Assembly: GCA_963210315.1 (NCBI GenBank)
Contig: OY723290.1
Coordinates: 124,001 to 188,000 of the forward strand
Length of the DNA stretch: 64,000 bases
Direction of reading: 5' to 3'
From: Rhynchopus euleeides
Lineage: Eukaryota; Euglenozoa; Diplonemea; Diplonemida; Diplonemidae
Below the pieces are notes generated by a model that did not search any database, was not told where the DNA came from, and worked only from the letters and a program-made list of their open reading frames with translations. Of this stretch, positions 44,322-56,495 are shown one piece after another (within the stretch, counting starts at the first letter, position 1; each line of letters begins with the position of its first letter). The position numbers and the translations under genes were made by a program.

Positions 44322-47191
44322 AGCGGTCGATCAGTGCCAGCAAAACAGATGGGGGGGTTGGGGTGAAGGAGGAGAGGTGGTGGGAGGGGATGTGGGGCGG
44401 ACGACAACGACCTCTACAGTAGGAACACCATGTGTGATGCAATGTTGGGGTGGGGTGGGGTGTGGGTGTCCTGCAGGGTGGGTGAGGGTCGTGGAGTGGA
44501 GTGTCTTGAGTGTATAGAGTGTATGGAGGGGGTAGAGGGAATCACACGCTCTCCTCCCGCACCCCCGAGCTGAGTGTGCCCGGGAAAACTATCTGTGCCC
44601 CCGCTTGAAGTGGTGTGAGTGGGGGCCGCACGATCCATCGAAAGGCACAGTTGGCTACGCCGAACTAACAAAAACAAAAAGAAAGGGTGCCGCCACAAGG
44701 GTGGGTAGGGGAGGGATGGAGAGGGGGGGGATTTTTCTTACCGCCTCTTCGCCTGCCCTGCTGCGGTGTGCGTGCCCTTCTGCCGCCCCCCCCCTCCTTC
44801 CTCCCCCCCCACCCGCTGCCATGTGGGGGACTGCCGGATGAACGCTTCCAGGGAGAATGTGCCGTGTGGGGGAGGCCCTCTGTTCGAGCAGGTCAGCAAC
44901 CCCACCCGTTTAGGTTCTCCGCCACACACAAAACACACACACACACGCCCTTCCTGCCCCTTTTGCCGGGGGGGGGGGGGAGGGCGCTTGCATTTCTATT
45001 CCGAGCGGAGTGTCTGGTGAGACAGAATGCCCCCCCTGGCGGTTGTTTTGTTGTCTACATCAATCTCCTTGATAGAGCCTACCAAGGAGCAACTCTGAAT
45101 GCTGTGCCTCTCTGCGTTTGGATCTACGCTGCAGAGGGCGGAGGGGGTGTGGGGGGTGGTGTGGTGTGGGGGGGACTTGACTTATAACTGTACACCGAAA
45201 AGTGTCCGCCGTCTGTCTCTGGCGAACTCCTCCATCCCTCGATTTGAGGTTGATGCGGGTTTTTGGCCCAGGATTTTTCCCCCCGCAACTTGCCCTCACA
45301 CCTTGCTCAAAAAAGGTGTGTGTTGTGCGTGGTTTGCGGTGCACGAGGCAGGAGAGGTTGAGTTGAGAACAACAGTGACACTTCCCGGTCGCAAAAAAGG
45401 GGGGTAGTGCGCGTAACGTAAGAAAACCCAGCAAAGTGGAACCCGGCTGGTTGGCCTTGGAGGGTGTCTATTTTCGGGGATTTCTTCGGGTATTGAATCA
45501 CTTCACGGAAACCCCTGGTGAGCCTGGCAACAGTGAGCTGAAGGCGTGGTGCCGTAAACCCCTGTAGTTTTGGACACGCTGGAACTTGCCTCAGGTCACG
45601 GTCTCCCCAAAGGGGAGGATACGGACATCGCACAGGCGGTGCACAACAGGCAGTGTGTTCGAACAAACTCATGCCACTGCCCTCACCCATGCACAACACC
45701 ACGCGGTATTGGGTCTTGTTGGACGTCAAGGAGATGATTGGAATCGAAAAATCGAACGAAAAGCTCCTCCCCACCACACACCAAAACCCCCCCACCCCCT
45801 CCCCACCACGGCACGACAAGCATAACAACAGGCAGGCTGTGTCCGGAAAAAAATGGCTCGGGCTGGGGATTTTTTTTGTGTTGGCGGTGGGTCGTGGTGG
45901 AAACCAATGGGGGAACACGCACCCCACCACCCACACCACCACCACCACACACACACCCCCCCCCTCCTCGCTTTGGGTACTGAACCGACAGACGAAACGG
46001 CTTGGACTTCAAATCAAACCTCCGGGACAGCCAAGGGCCGGAGGGGGTGGGGGTAGGGGTGTGGTATCATGATGTCGAGAGTAAGTAAGGTACAGAGAAC
46101 CGACCTCCATTCATTCAAACTGCAGGTGGCGCCTGAGAACCCGGCGAGAGGCGATCCGGCCTGTGTGCCGTGAAGGGATGGGGTAAGTCGAGTGTCAATT
46201 GCATCAACAGGATAGAACCGTAACAGCAGGGGTGGGTTTTGCGGGAGGGTGGGTACCTGATGGTCTGCAGTCTAAAAAAATCCCCACCCACCCTTCCGAA
46301 CTGATTGACTGGCGGGATATATATTCAATGGTGTTGAGAAGTGGTTTGAAATGTTGGGGGGGGTATGGGGGGTTCTTGTAACGAAACATATCCCTGAGCC
46401 TGGCCTGCTCAGGGGTTCAGCAACAGTAGAACAAGCATACATCCTCCAGAAGGGATAGTCTTCATGACGTCTCTCGCTACAAGCCTAGTTGATAGCCGCG
46501 TTGCAGCACGTCGAGTCGAATCCACATCCGAGGCACTCTTCACCCACGAAGGCAAGACGGCACCAGAGGGGATTGGCCTGTGCCTGCGTTTGCTGGCCAA
46601 GAAAAGGGAAGCATTACACAATAAACCCGCAACCGAGGAATAGCTTCTGGCAAGACAAAGTGTTTGGTCTCTTTCACTTTCTCACCTCGCTTTGTTTGTG
46701 CGCGCCTGTGCGTGTATGGGTGTCCATACGTGCGCTGCCAACAGTCTTTTTACCATGACCTGAGCAGGTTATAGCAAAAAAAAGGCCTTCCCAGGCATGC
46801 CCCCTGCTGACCCCCCCCCCCAAACAACCTTGCTCAACCCCACCCCCACACACACAGAGAAACGAAGCCAGAGGGCATTTTGGTGAGAGGGGCAGTGAGA
46901 GAGAGAGAGAGGCAGACGGAGAGGGGAGCTATTGTCATCCACTTCGTGCCACCCCCCTACACACAGCCATGAGCACAGCCCCAGCCAGTGCATCAGCTCC
47001 CTAGCGCACGGAGATGGCACGCCCATGCAGTTAGTTGTTACAAAAGCCCCGGGGAGGGAGTGGTGGTGGAGTGAAGCAGACAAAAGCCAGACACAAGAGA
47101 GGCTGCTGGTCTCCCCTCCACCCCGCTATGCAATGGGTGATCGGGGATCGAGCATCGATAGGCTGAAACCCGGGGGCGGGGGGTGAGGCAA
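44322..47191. other. Long intergenic spacer, no gene recognised
   Basis: About 2.9 kb. It contains G runs (44727-44733, 44969-44981), C runs (44790-44810, 45957-45964, 46808-46820), CA repeats (44926-44945) and GA repeats near 46895. No frame has recognisable protein character on either strand, and no RNA gene was recognised. Confidence 0.55.
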
Positions 47192-50100
47192 TCACAGCCC
47201 CGGGCCTGGCTGGTAGGAGCCCCCCAGGGGCGAGGCCCACTGCCCGGTGGCCCGGAGGGGGTCGTAGTCGAAGGCGGATGCGTTGATCGCGCTGTCGTTG
47301 TTTGGGGCGGGCTTCAAAGGCTGGCTCGGCGCTGCGTGCGACCCGTGGCCCCCAAGGATTGACCCGTTGTTACGGTCGTTGAGGGGCGACCCCGTCAGAG
47401 ATGCCGGGCTCCCAACAGAGGCGCCGAGGATGGACGACCGATGAGTTGGGTTAGCATGTTGCAAGGCCCACTGCGCGGACATGTTCATATTTGCGAGGTA
47501 CTCAAGCTGCTGCCTCTCCTGTGTGGGGTGGGTGGGTGGTGAAATTGCCACGTGTGCTGCGATGTAGGGTATAGGGTGGTGTGTGATGCAGAAGTCCTGT
47601 GTTGTTGCTGTGGCGTACCTTGGCACGCGGATCCGGTTCTGCTTCGACCTTCTGCGGGCGGTCGTCCTTCTTTTTGTAGTTCTTCACCATGTGGCGGGGG
47701 AACAGCTTCGGCGCCTCCTGCGGGTGTGTGAGGAGGTGGGATGCCGCTTGCCATCACTGGCATGCAACATCAGTTGGCAAAGGCAACCAGCACATACCGT
47801 CTTGAGGACGTGGCGGTCGAAGTCTGCCACCTCACCGTTGTTTGCCTTCTTCTCCCATATCTGGATGATATGCGACAGGTTCGGCTCAAAGTTACGCTTG
47901 TAGCTGTGGGGGCGGTGGCGGTAGTGGTAGCGGCTGCAGGCAGCTGCTTGCCTCTCAAATGTTGCCTGCACCCTCGGGCAGTGCGGCACATACCACTTCC
48001 AGCTGACGTCACGGAGCAGGGCCACTGCGAGCACGAGAGCAACGACGAGCCACACAATAGGCTTCCCCAACACCAGATGTGTCTTGTACCTGCAGGGCAT
48101 GGGGTGCAATCACAGGCTGGGGGCGCATCGGCATACCACTTCTGATCGGACAGCCACCGCGAGAGGTCGAAGTTGCAGTAGATGAAGAGGAAGGCGAACC
48201 ACAGCCCGACAGACCCGAACACAACGAATATGTTGACCCAGGTCCAAGACGAGCTCTCGAGGGCACACTTAGCAGTCACCACGAGGATAACAGCCGTGTA
48301 CCCCGTCAGGCCTTGCGAGTCCAGACCAAAGGCCCAGCCCGTGTCGGGGTCGGACATCTCGTACATCGCAAAGACAGGGATGAACAGGCACAGCGCGGAA
48401 TGCAGCGCTGCGTTCAGCGTGAAGCACCAGAACACCTTTGTGTTGAACAGCTTCCCCTTGCGCCCGTCCTCATACAGCTCCGGGAACTGCTCTGTGCCGG
48501 GACAGTTCTCGTCGCCAATGAGGCGTTTCGGCTCGATGTCTCTGTCGAAGATCGCAAGCGCCACAATGGGCACCGCAGTGAAGGCCACGTTGTACAGCGT
48601 GAGGGACCACGAGTCGTAGAGGCTCTGCCCTGTGAAACTGTTGAAGAAGCAGTACCACCCCTGCGTGAGGTACAGGCAGATGTTTTTATAGAAGGAGTAC
48701 AAGATCAGCTTGGAGTTGCGCCGGTAGCTCCACCTCCCGTGCACCATCAGCAGGCGGGCGAGGAAGCGGAACTGCCCGATGGCGTAGTCAGCGGAGTTGG
48801 CAGCCTGCAGCCCCTCGAGCCCTGAGATACCCACACCCACATGCGCCTCTTTGATCATCGACACGTCGTTGGCACCATCGCCGATGGCGAGCGTGACCTG
48901 GTCCAGGTTCCTTTTCACAAGCTGCACCACCTGGGCCTTCTGCCCGGGTGTGACACGGCAGCAGATCACCACACCGCAGTGCTCTGCGATGCTCAGGAAG
49001 TGTCCTGCGTTCTGCAGGTGGTTGGTGGTACCATTCATGTCCCCAAGGATAAGCTTCAGGGTCTGTCCCTGCACCACCATGCCCAGCTCCTGGCCGTAGT
49101 CACGCCGCACGCTGTCAGCATCGCGCGCGAAGTTCTGCAACGTCTGCGTGATGTTGCTCTCTGTGACCGTGTCGTTGAACTTAAACAGCCCCATCTCGTT
49201 GTTGAGCAGGGCACACGCGAACCCGATGTTGATGGCAGTCTCCTGCTTGTCACCCGTCAGCACCCACACCTTGATCCCTGCCGACCGGAGCAGCTCGATG
49301 GTGGCCGGCACGCCCTTCTGCAGCTTGTCCTCGATAGCAGTGGTCCCCAACAGCTCGAGGTCCTTCTCGATATCGTCTGCTGCCTCGGCGATCATCCGCT
49401 CGCGGTTGCCGATGTTCTCTGTCGCCTTTTTATACTTTGGTGCCCAGCTCTGGTAGTCTTTCTCATCGATAACAGACTGTGCAATGCACAGCGTGCGGAG
49501 CCCGTCCTTCGCATACTTTGTAAGGTACTCGCGACTCTTCTCCTGTATGGACTGTTCCTGTGGGGACGGTGCCTTCCTGAGGCGCTCATAGATGACTGTG
49601 TCAGCACCCTTGCAGAGGAGCAGCAGCCTGCCGCCAGGGTCACGGACTACGACCGACATTCGTTTGCGGTCGGAGTCGAACTCGAGGATGTGGAGGAGGC
49701 TCCACACCTCTGTGTCGTCGTCGCCTTTGCTGCGCTTCACACGAAGCTTGATGGTGTCGGCCGTGCGTTCTATGAACTCGACCCCCAGGTATTTCGCCCC
49801 GGTGACAAGGCAGTTTTCATCCGGGGACTGTGCCTGGTATTTAATCTCCCCGCCACCCGATGCCTTCTCCGCAACGACGGTGTGGCACACCGCCAGCACC
49901 TTGAAGAAGTAGCTGAGCTCCTCGCTGTTCGGCTGCCGCATCCACCGCCAGTCCCGCCCCGCCCCCGTCACGTCGCTGATGCGCGAGTCGTAGAAGTAAA
50001 ACCCCTTCACCATCTTGGCGTTCTGCGGGCGATCGTCAATCAGCTTCTTCCCCTCACGGGCAGCCGCCGCACGCCCAATCTCCGTAGTCCCTGTGCCGTA

Positions 50101-51584
50101 CGACACCTCTCCGACAGAGAACTTCAGGAAGTCCATGATGTTGCAGGTGAGGGTGCCTGTCTTGTCGGAGAAGACGTATTGCACCTGTCCGAGCTCTTCG
50201 TTGAGGGACGACGTATCAGCCTTTGCAGGCACATCCGCCTCAGCGTAGTACATGTTGATGTCGCTGCTGATCATCGAGGCTTGGATCAGCTTCACAATCT
50301 CGATCGTGACGTACAGCGAGATGGGCACCATGTTGTTCAGCAGGATGATGAAGGTCAGGAAGCCTGCCAACCCCTCCAGCACAGGCTTGTCGAACACATG
50401 GTCTGGCGCAAGGTACCAGTGTGCATCGAAGTCGCCTGTCTTTGCCCCCAGAGCGAATGCCAGCATCGCACACACAATCAACTCCAGGAAGAATATCCGG
50501 AAGATCTGCTTGTTGGTGTTGCGCTCCAGCTGGCTCGTCTTCAGCTCGCTCTCCTTCTGGTTCTTCATCAGCTTGGTCTCCTTCCCTGTGTACACCACCA
50601 CACCCATGATCTCCTCCGCACTGCCGCCCAGCTTCGACCCACGCAGCAGGATACTGTGGCGAGAGTGTTGGTTGCGTCAATGCGTGATACGTGGCTTGTG
50701 ACAGACACCGGCAGGAGAGAACTACACACCTATCTACATCAATCCGAGCTCGATGTGTGCGCTTTGTCGCGTCCTTCCGCTCCAGGTACCCTTCAAACTT
50801 GTACATGCTGTGGTGGTGGTGGTGGCATTGGTGTTGGTGTGGCGGATCGTCTGCCCAAAGTGTCAGCAAGCAAGGCATGCAAGGCATACTCCTCGTCGGG
50901 CGGCTTGCACGCAATCCTGCCCTCATAGCCCCCAGGGTTGTTGGGGTCGAATGGGGGCAGCGGGGAGCCGGTGGACGTCGCCTCGACGTGTGCCTTGCGC
51001 AGCTTCAGGTTCGTTTCCCCGTCGAGGTTGGAGGTCTCGATGTGGCAGATGCCCTTGTCGGCAGGGGAGTACAGCAGCACGAGGTCTGCGGGGAACTCGT
51101 GCTCCTTAGCAACGCGCATCAAGTCCCCCACGCAGACATCGCGCCACCGCACACTGCGCCATTCGGAATCACGGAACACCGTCGCAGGCTGCCAGTTGGT
51201 TGTCGAGTCGCGTTTGTGCCGCTTCCAATCCTCGTAGCTGTCTTTAAACAGCGAGACAAGCAGCACGGTGGAAAGGGGCACGAGTGTAGTGTACTGCCCA
51301 GTGGGGCTGAGCCCCGGAATCAGCTGCAGCAGCGCCACAATAAAGAAGTACTTGTTGGCGTGCCGCCTGAACTGCTCTAATATGTTCTTCACAAGGAAAA
51401 ACTTCCGCCCAGGGATCAGGCTGTACTTACTTGTGGTCACATCGTTACTGCAAAACTTTGACTTGTTCTTCTCGTAGTCGCCGATGAAGAACCCACGCTC
51501 ATCGGTGTTCTCCTCCGCGTCGTAGTCCTCTGGGTCTGCACCGTAGTCCAGCAGCTGTGCCTTGCGGTCATCTGGCTCGTGCAT
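47192..51584 (-). CDS. P4-ATPase (phospholipid flippase)
   Basis: Six exons: 51584-50890, 50807-50730, 50653-48137, 48089-47798, 47717-47619 and 47518-47192, total 1,335 residues with all phases consistent. It moves aminophospholipids to the cytosolic leaflet of plasma or endomembranes. Signatures: actuator and N-terminal blocks including RRHANKYFF; the phosphorylation motif DKTGTLTCN with Asp near residue 421; GDKQETAINIG; GDGANDVSMIKEAHVGVGI; about ten membrane segments; and an extended Ser/Pro/Asn-rich tail. Splicing restores PPDEDMYKFEGYLE and DVDSILLRGSKLGG, diagnostic of P4-ATPases, confirming 82- and 76-bp introns. The third intron is only 47 bp, and the last two coding joins (TVLKT-EAPKLF, RAK-ERQQLEY) rest on phase and signal only. 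P4-ATPases usually need a CDC50 partner, not seen here. Confidence 0.94.
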
Positions 51585-52827
51585 CCTTCAGGTCACTCTC
51601 GCAGGGCACACCCCAGCACCTCACGCCTTGTGCCGTGCACAGGGCTACACACTCCACACCCGCCCACCCATCAGGGCGTGTGGCGCGACGCTTTGCGCCG
51701 GCCTGTGTAGGCTTGAGTGTGATGGCTTGCAGGCAGCAGCAATGTGAGCACGGCACGACCACACCCCCTTTCCGAAACTCAAGAAAACTCCAGGACAATC
51801 CAGCATCGGGAGCCGGGGGTGGGGGTGGGGGGTGGGGTGCGCGGCGTGTGTGTGTGTGCGGGCTGCTCTCTTTCCTCTCGCTTGCCAGCCCTTCCTCCCG
51901 GAACACCCGCTACCTTTCGCTACCGCGATCTTTTCCCCGCGGTCTTCTTTTTTTTTGTTCCAGTCCACCAATATTGCGGTGCACCGATCTACAAATAGAG
52001 ACTAAAAATGGAGGGGGGGGGGGGCAGGCACTTCTGCATTGATGTTGAACAACTTGGGACGCGACTGAACTGATGCACAGATGGCACACACCACAAGGTG
52101 CAACGGAATGGGCGGGAGCACGTGACGGGGCGTGGGGCATGGGGGGGCAGGAGGTGGTACTGTTTCTCCACGGTACAAACACACCCAGCCCGACTCCCTT
52201 GGCGCGATAAGAGGGTTTCCGCTTCTGCTGCTGTTGCTGTTGTTGATTTGTTTGTTTTGGCTTCGCCCATCGAAGAGAAGCAGCGGCGAAACAGCGCCGA
52301 TATTCATGTGGCGATCATCGAGAGAACGCGGTGGGGAGTGTCACCCCTCCACTCGCTCTGCATGGTTGCTTCCGTTTCTTTTGTGATGTTGACGCCAGGC
52401 CCTCCAGATCCCGAGGAGAACCGAGAATAGAATAAAGACAAAACCATGCGATTTCGGTAGAAACGGGTAAAATGCAACAAACTGCCGAGCGGATCCAGCC
52501 CGAGCCGGTATCGCTGCATTTGAGAGGGTGCGTGTCCTGGGGAGAGGAGGGGGGAGGGCCGAACGCTAACACAGAGTTGCGTAAGCTGTTCTGCCTTTAA
52601 AATAACCCCGAGTCTCGAAAAAGACTCACACGGTGCAATCGGGAATCGGTTCTGAGCTGAGTTTCAAGGGGGGTAGCGGTGGGGGGTGGGGGGGTGATCG
52701 TTTTCACACATTTTTTTGCATTTTTTTTGGATATGTTCTTGTCTGCGCGTGTCCTGGGGAGGGGGGGGCAAGGATGCGAAGCCTGTATTTTTTGTGTATT
52801 TTTTATGTGTATTTTTTGTGTATTTTT
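51585..52827. other. Intergenic, no gene recognised
   Basis: Upstream of the flippase. It contains a GT/GGGGT patch near 51812-51865, a G run near 52012-52023 and, at 52785-52827, an array of TGTATTTTTT words that leads into the foldback element. The same word array reappears near 56089-56140 and 56785-56880. No gene is seen. Confidence 0.5.
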
Positions 52828-53019
52828 CATGGTATGACAAAGGTCTTAATAAGAAACATGGTATGACAAAGATCTTGCAAGAAATGTTAAGATATCTCGA
52901 AATTTCTTAAGACGTCTTAATGTAATGCCGAAAGGGCTATTTCTTAAAGATTTCTTACTGATTTCTTAAGACGTGTTTCTTAATGCCTAGCATTTTAATG
53001 TCCATCATTCTGAAAAAGA

Positions 53020-53418
53020 TCTTAAAAGATCTTTTCCAGAATGATGGACATTTTTAATGCTGGGAGATATGGAAATAATGTCCATCATTTCATTAAGAAA
53101 TCTTAAGAAATCCTGCATTTCTTAAAAATAATGGGGGTCATTAATTTAAGAAATTTAATGCAGCACCTGCATTAAGACGTCTTAAGAAAGAAGTGAAAAG
53201 ATCCTTTTCTTATTAAGACCTTTGTCATACCATGAAGAAAAGGATCTTTTCACTTCTTTCTTAAGACGTCTTAATGGTGCTGCATTAAATTTCTTAAATC
53301 AATGACCCCCATTATTTTTAAGAAATGCAGGATTTCTTAAGATTTCTTAATGAAATGATGGACATTATTTCCATATCTCCCAGCATTAAAAATGTCCATC
53401 ATTCTGAAAAAGATCTTT
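53020..53418. repeat. Large hairpin, arms about 180 bp
   Basis: The sequence from about 53025 to 53212 is the near-perfect reverse complement of about 53236 to 53418, with a loop of about 23 bases that ends TTTGTCATACCATG, the tip of the element end. One strand could fold into a very long stem. Differences between the arms are a few single bases and small gaps (GCACCTGCATT against GGTGC). Confidence 0.85.
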
Positions 53419-53457
53419 CTGTCCGGGGGGTATTTTTTCGATTTTTGGGAAAATTCG

Positions 53458-53612
53458 CCTTCCCAAGTAAATTGTCTTCCACTCCACCTTTTTCAACATT
53501 TTTTTTAAAAAATTCGGGTTCTATGGCGTTCTCGAACAGTTCTGCTCCAGCGCAGTTCCCGATAAAAAAAATGTTGAAAAAGGTGGAGCGGAAGACAATT
53601 TACTTGGGAAGG
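53458..53612. repeat. 49-bp inverted repeat
   Basis: The arms 53458-53506 (CCTTCCCAAGTAAATTGTCT...) and 53564-53612 pair along 49 bases with one mismatch, around a 57-base loop. They lie in the internal part of the foldback nest. Confidence 0.85.
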
Positions 53613-53999
53613 CAGTGGTTTGCACAAGGCAAGTAAATCAACAGGTGCAAAAACACCTGTTCTGAGGGACCTGACTGTGAGCCACCCCAGCGACCCCGTG
53701 AGCCCGTTGGGCACCTGGATCGAGGTAGAACACCCTTCCCTGCCCCTCTGGGGCCATGGAGGATGTCCGCCCGATGACTGACGGCATCAAATATCCATCA
53801 GAGAATTCCACCATATTTCACTGATGGGTGGCTGGAGGCCGAAATCGGGTGGTGCATCGGCACAGCCCGTTGGAGCGGATATTCGAGATGCAGAGGTCTG
53901 AAAACTGATTTCCCAGATGACATCTGTCGGAAACCTTTCCCTTATCGAAGGAATCGGGCAAAAAGATGCTCGGGAAAGCTCGATACCTCCCACGCAGGT

Positions 54000-54630
54000 T
54001 CAGGAGGCGGTTTCAAGGGCAAAACCACCGAAAATTCCACCTTGTGGTGCAATTTTGTTATTACAGAGCCAAGTTGGTCAGAGTTTCGCTTTTCCGACCA
54101 ACTCTTGTTGCACTTGAAAGATTCGTCCACCCCGTTTCCACCATAAAAAGAAATCTTGAAAAATTCGAAATTCAAATAACTTTGCCTGTATAGGCAAAGT
54201 GAAAGCCACTGTAGTGGCCATACCTGCCCAAGACCCTCTGATACCCACCCAGCCCCCCCAGCTCTCGCGCCTGTGATGGGTCGAAATGTGTTCTGTGGGT
54301 CTGCATATCGATGTGTTTTTGCGGAGAATAACTCCAGAGCTTTCCACGATCGGGGGAGTCGAGCGAAATGGGGCACAAGAACACCTGATATGGTTGACTC
54401 GTAAATAGGGGCCATGAGGGACTACCCAAACCCGAAAATCTCACCTGAGGGTGCAATTGTCCTCCGGCAGTACGTTGGATGGATCTCCACCTTTCCCATG
54501 AACCCTTGCTGCATTTGAAATGATTGAGCTCCCCCTTTTTACCATACAAAAAAATCCTGAAAAATTCGAAGTGCATAATTATTTACTTACGTAAGCAAAG
54601 TGCAAAGCCACTGTAGTGGCTTCCCGGACA
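54000..54630. repeat. Diverged internal direct repeat
   Basis: A block of about 190 bases is present near 54020-54215 and again near 54425-54630. Shared landmarks in order are CCGAAAAT, GGTGCAATT, TTGAAA, CTTGAAAAATTCGAA (CCTGAAAAATTCGAA) and GCAAAGTG then AAGCCACTGTAGTGGC. The last word is an 11-bp-plus palindrome core present in both copies. Confidence 0.65.
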
Positions 54631-54696
54631 GAAAGGGTTAAGATCTTTTTCAGAATGATGGACATTAAAATGCTAGGCATTAAGAAACACGTCTTA

Positions 54697-55976
54697 GGAG
54701 GATCCTTGAAATCGGTAGTGGACAGTAGCGGACAGGGCGGACATTTCCTTGTGGAAAAAGTGCCCGAAAAAAAAATTCGAACCCTGGTTGAGGCCTGTAA
54801 CACCCGGCCTTCCTGCCACTTCTGGCATTGTGGAGTGGAGGTGGATATGGAGAAGGTTCTCTCTCCGTCCGGTCGAGCACAACCGTCCTCTCCAGCCAGG
54901 GGCCATCTACTTTCCAAACAAGGGCCAGGAACATGCTCAAACAAACTAATTGATCAGAAAATCTGGCTAGCCGTGGAATCATTGAGCAAAATTTGGGGAG
55001 TGATTGGTGCCCCATTGCTGCATATGACATGTCCATTTTTGACGATTTTTGGGCAGAATTTGGTGCGTGGGACCTTTCGATTTTCATGAATTTTTCGGAA
55101 TTTCGTGGGGACCGGTACCCCATTTGAGGGCCAAAAATCTCATTTCCGAGGCCTGGGAATGGTCGCAGTGGCCTCAGATGTCCAAAAACGTTCAATTGAC
55201 CTCTCCTCGAAAAAAAATTCGAAAGGTCCCCCCTACTGGCACCCCGGATTAGGACATGTCTCTGGGGGTGTCCGGGGGGCATTTTTGGCCCATTTTTGGC
55301 TGGGGAAAATGGGCCATTTTTCACGATTTTTTCGGTTTTTTGTCCGGACCGGCACCGCATTTGAGGGGCCAAAATCTGATTTCCGAGGCCCGGGAATGGT
55401 CGCAGTGGCTTCATTTGGCCAAAAACGTTCAATTTACCCTTCTCCAAAAAAAAATTCGAAAGGGTCCCCCTACAAATCGCCGGTCTTAGGAGCAAAAAAT
55501 TTGGGCGCCCAGATTTCAAAAATTTTCAAACTATTTTCTGGACCAAGGGGGCCCTCGCTACGAGTCACTGTGAGTCACGAGTCGTCAGTTGTCAGCCAAA
55601 CATGGCTGACTTCTCACTTTTTCTCACTCAGTCACACTTGGTAGCGAGGGCCCCCCAAAAATCAAACTATTGAGGTCCTGGCCGGACATGTCCGGGGCGG
55701 GGTCAAAATTGGATTTCCCGAATTTCCGGGTCCGGACATGTCCGCCCTGTCCGGGGCGGACATTTCTGGATGTCCGGATGTCCGGGCGGACATGTCCGGG
55801 CGGGAAATTCGGGAAATGTCCGGGGGGGGGGGGGGGGGGGGTCAAAATTGGACCCGGACATCCGGACACCCGGATTTCCGGGTCCGGGCATGTCCGCCCT
55901 GTCCGCCCTGAAATCGCCTAAGGGGCCGGGGGAAATCCAGGAAATTCGGGAAATCCAGGAATATGAAGAATCCTCC
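54697..55976. mobile_element. Inserted element with TTA target duplication
   Basis: This 1,280-bp block interrupts the right arm of the foldback element exactly where the left arm is continuous (TTTCTTAAG then ACGTG). It is flanked by TTA on both sides (54694-54696 and 55977-55979). Its own ends are short inverted repeats, GGAGGATCCTT on the left and the reverse complement of GGAGGATTCTT on the right (10 of 11). Inside are two direct copies of a roughly 130-bp module (from about 55125 and 55370) and repeated TCCGGACATGTCCG words (55640-55910). TWA duplications are typical of PIF/Harbinger-type insertion, but the ends are too short to assign it. Confidence 0.7.
55640..55912. repeat. TCCGG/ACATGTCCG word array
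   Basis: Many overlapping copies of GGACATGTCCG, CCGGACAT and TCCGGGTCCGGACATG occur in both orientations, several being perfect palindromes. The array encloses a G run of about 18 bases at 55821-55838. Confidence 0.8.
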
Positions 55977-56403
55977 TTAAGAAATCAGTAAGAAATCTTT
56001 AAGAAATAGCCCTTTCGGCATTACATTAAGACGTCTTAAGAAATTTCGAGATTTCTTAACATTTCTTGCAAGATCTTTGTCATACCATGTTTTTTGTATT
56101 TTTTGTATTTTTTGCGGGCCAAAAAATACAAAAAATACATGCATGGTGGCGTCGTACCGGTTTCGGTCACGTTTATCATGATATTTTTAAAGGTTTTTCA
56201 TTTTTTACGTGAAGTATGGAAACCTTGATGCCGCTCCAGACCGATCAAATGAAGCTTGATGGGATGGTATCAAGGTTTCGATGTTACTGTTACTACATGG
56301 GTCGAATCGTCCATCTAGTGATACTCCACAGAGGCAGTTGCCTGTATGTTGAATAGTATGACGACGTCATGGTATTCAACGTTAAAATTGTTCTCGATAC
56401 CGT

Positions 56404-56437
56404 TGCCGCTCCATGCATGAGTATGCATGGAGCGGCA
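56404..56437. repeat. Perfect 15-bp hairpin
   Basis: TGCCGCTCCATGCAT, the loop GAGT, then ATGCATGGAGCGGCA. It lies 59 bases upstream of the plus-strand ATG at 56496. It could be a remnant element end or a transcript hairpin. Confidence 0.9.
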
Positions 56438-56495
56438 CACACGAGCACAAATCACACACACCCACACTGCAGGGGTTCTCATCCTCACACACAAC

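Larger units (their letters stand above)
52857..56089. mobile_element. AT-rich foldback/TIR element nest
   Basis: The outer arms are 114 bp with one mismatch: 52857-52970 (starting CATGGTATGACAAAGATC) and 55976-56089 (its reverse complement). The left arm continues to about 53023; its partner sits at 54639-54696, separated from the outer right arm by a 1.28-kb insertion. A second, variant end (CATGGTATGACAAAGGTC) starts at 52828. The motif AATGTCCATCATTCTGAAAA appears four times in alternating orientation (near 52997, 53035, 53390 and 54655). The sequence is AT-rich with many CTTAAGA words, unlike the GC-rich host DNA. There is no transposase frame. No clean target duplication is readable because both flanks are T-rich. 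Confidence 0.82.

Noticed and set aside
52828..56094. TTTTT on both sides of the foldback nest as a target duplication
   Set aside because: Both flanks are long T-rich TGTATTTTTT arrays, so a match of five T is not informative.
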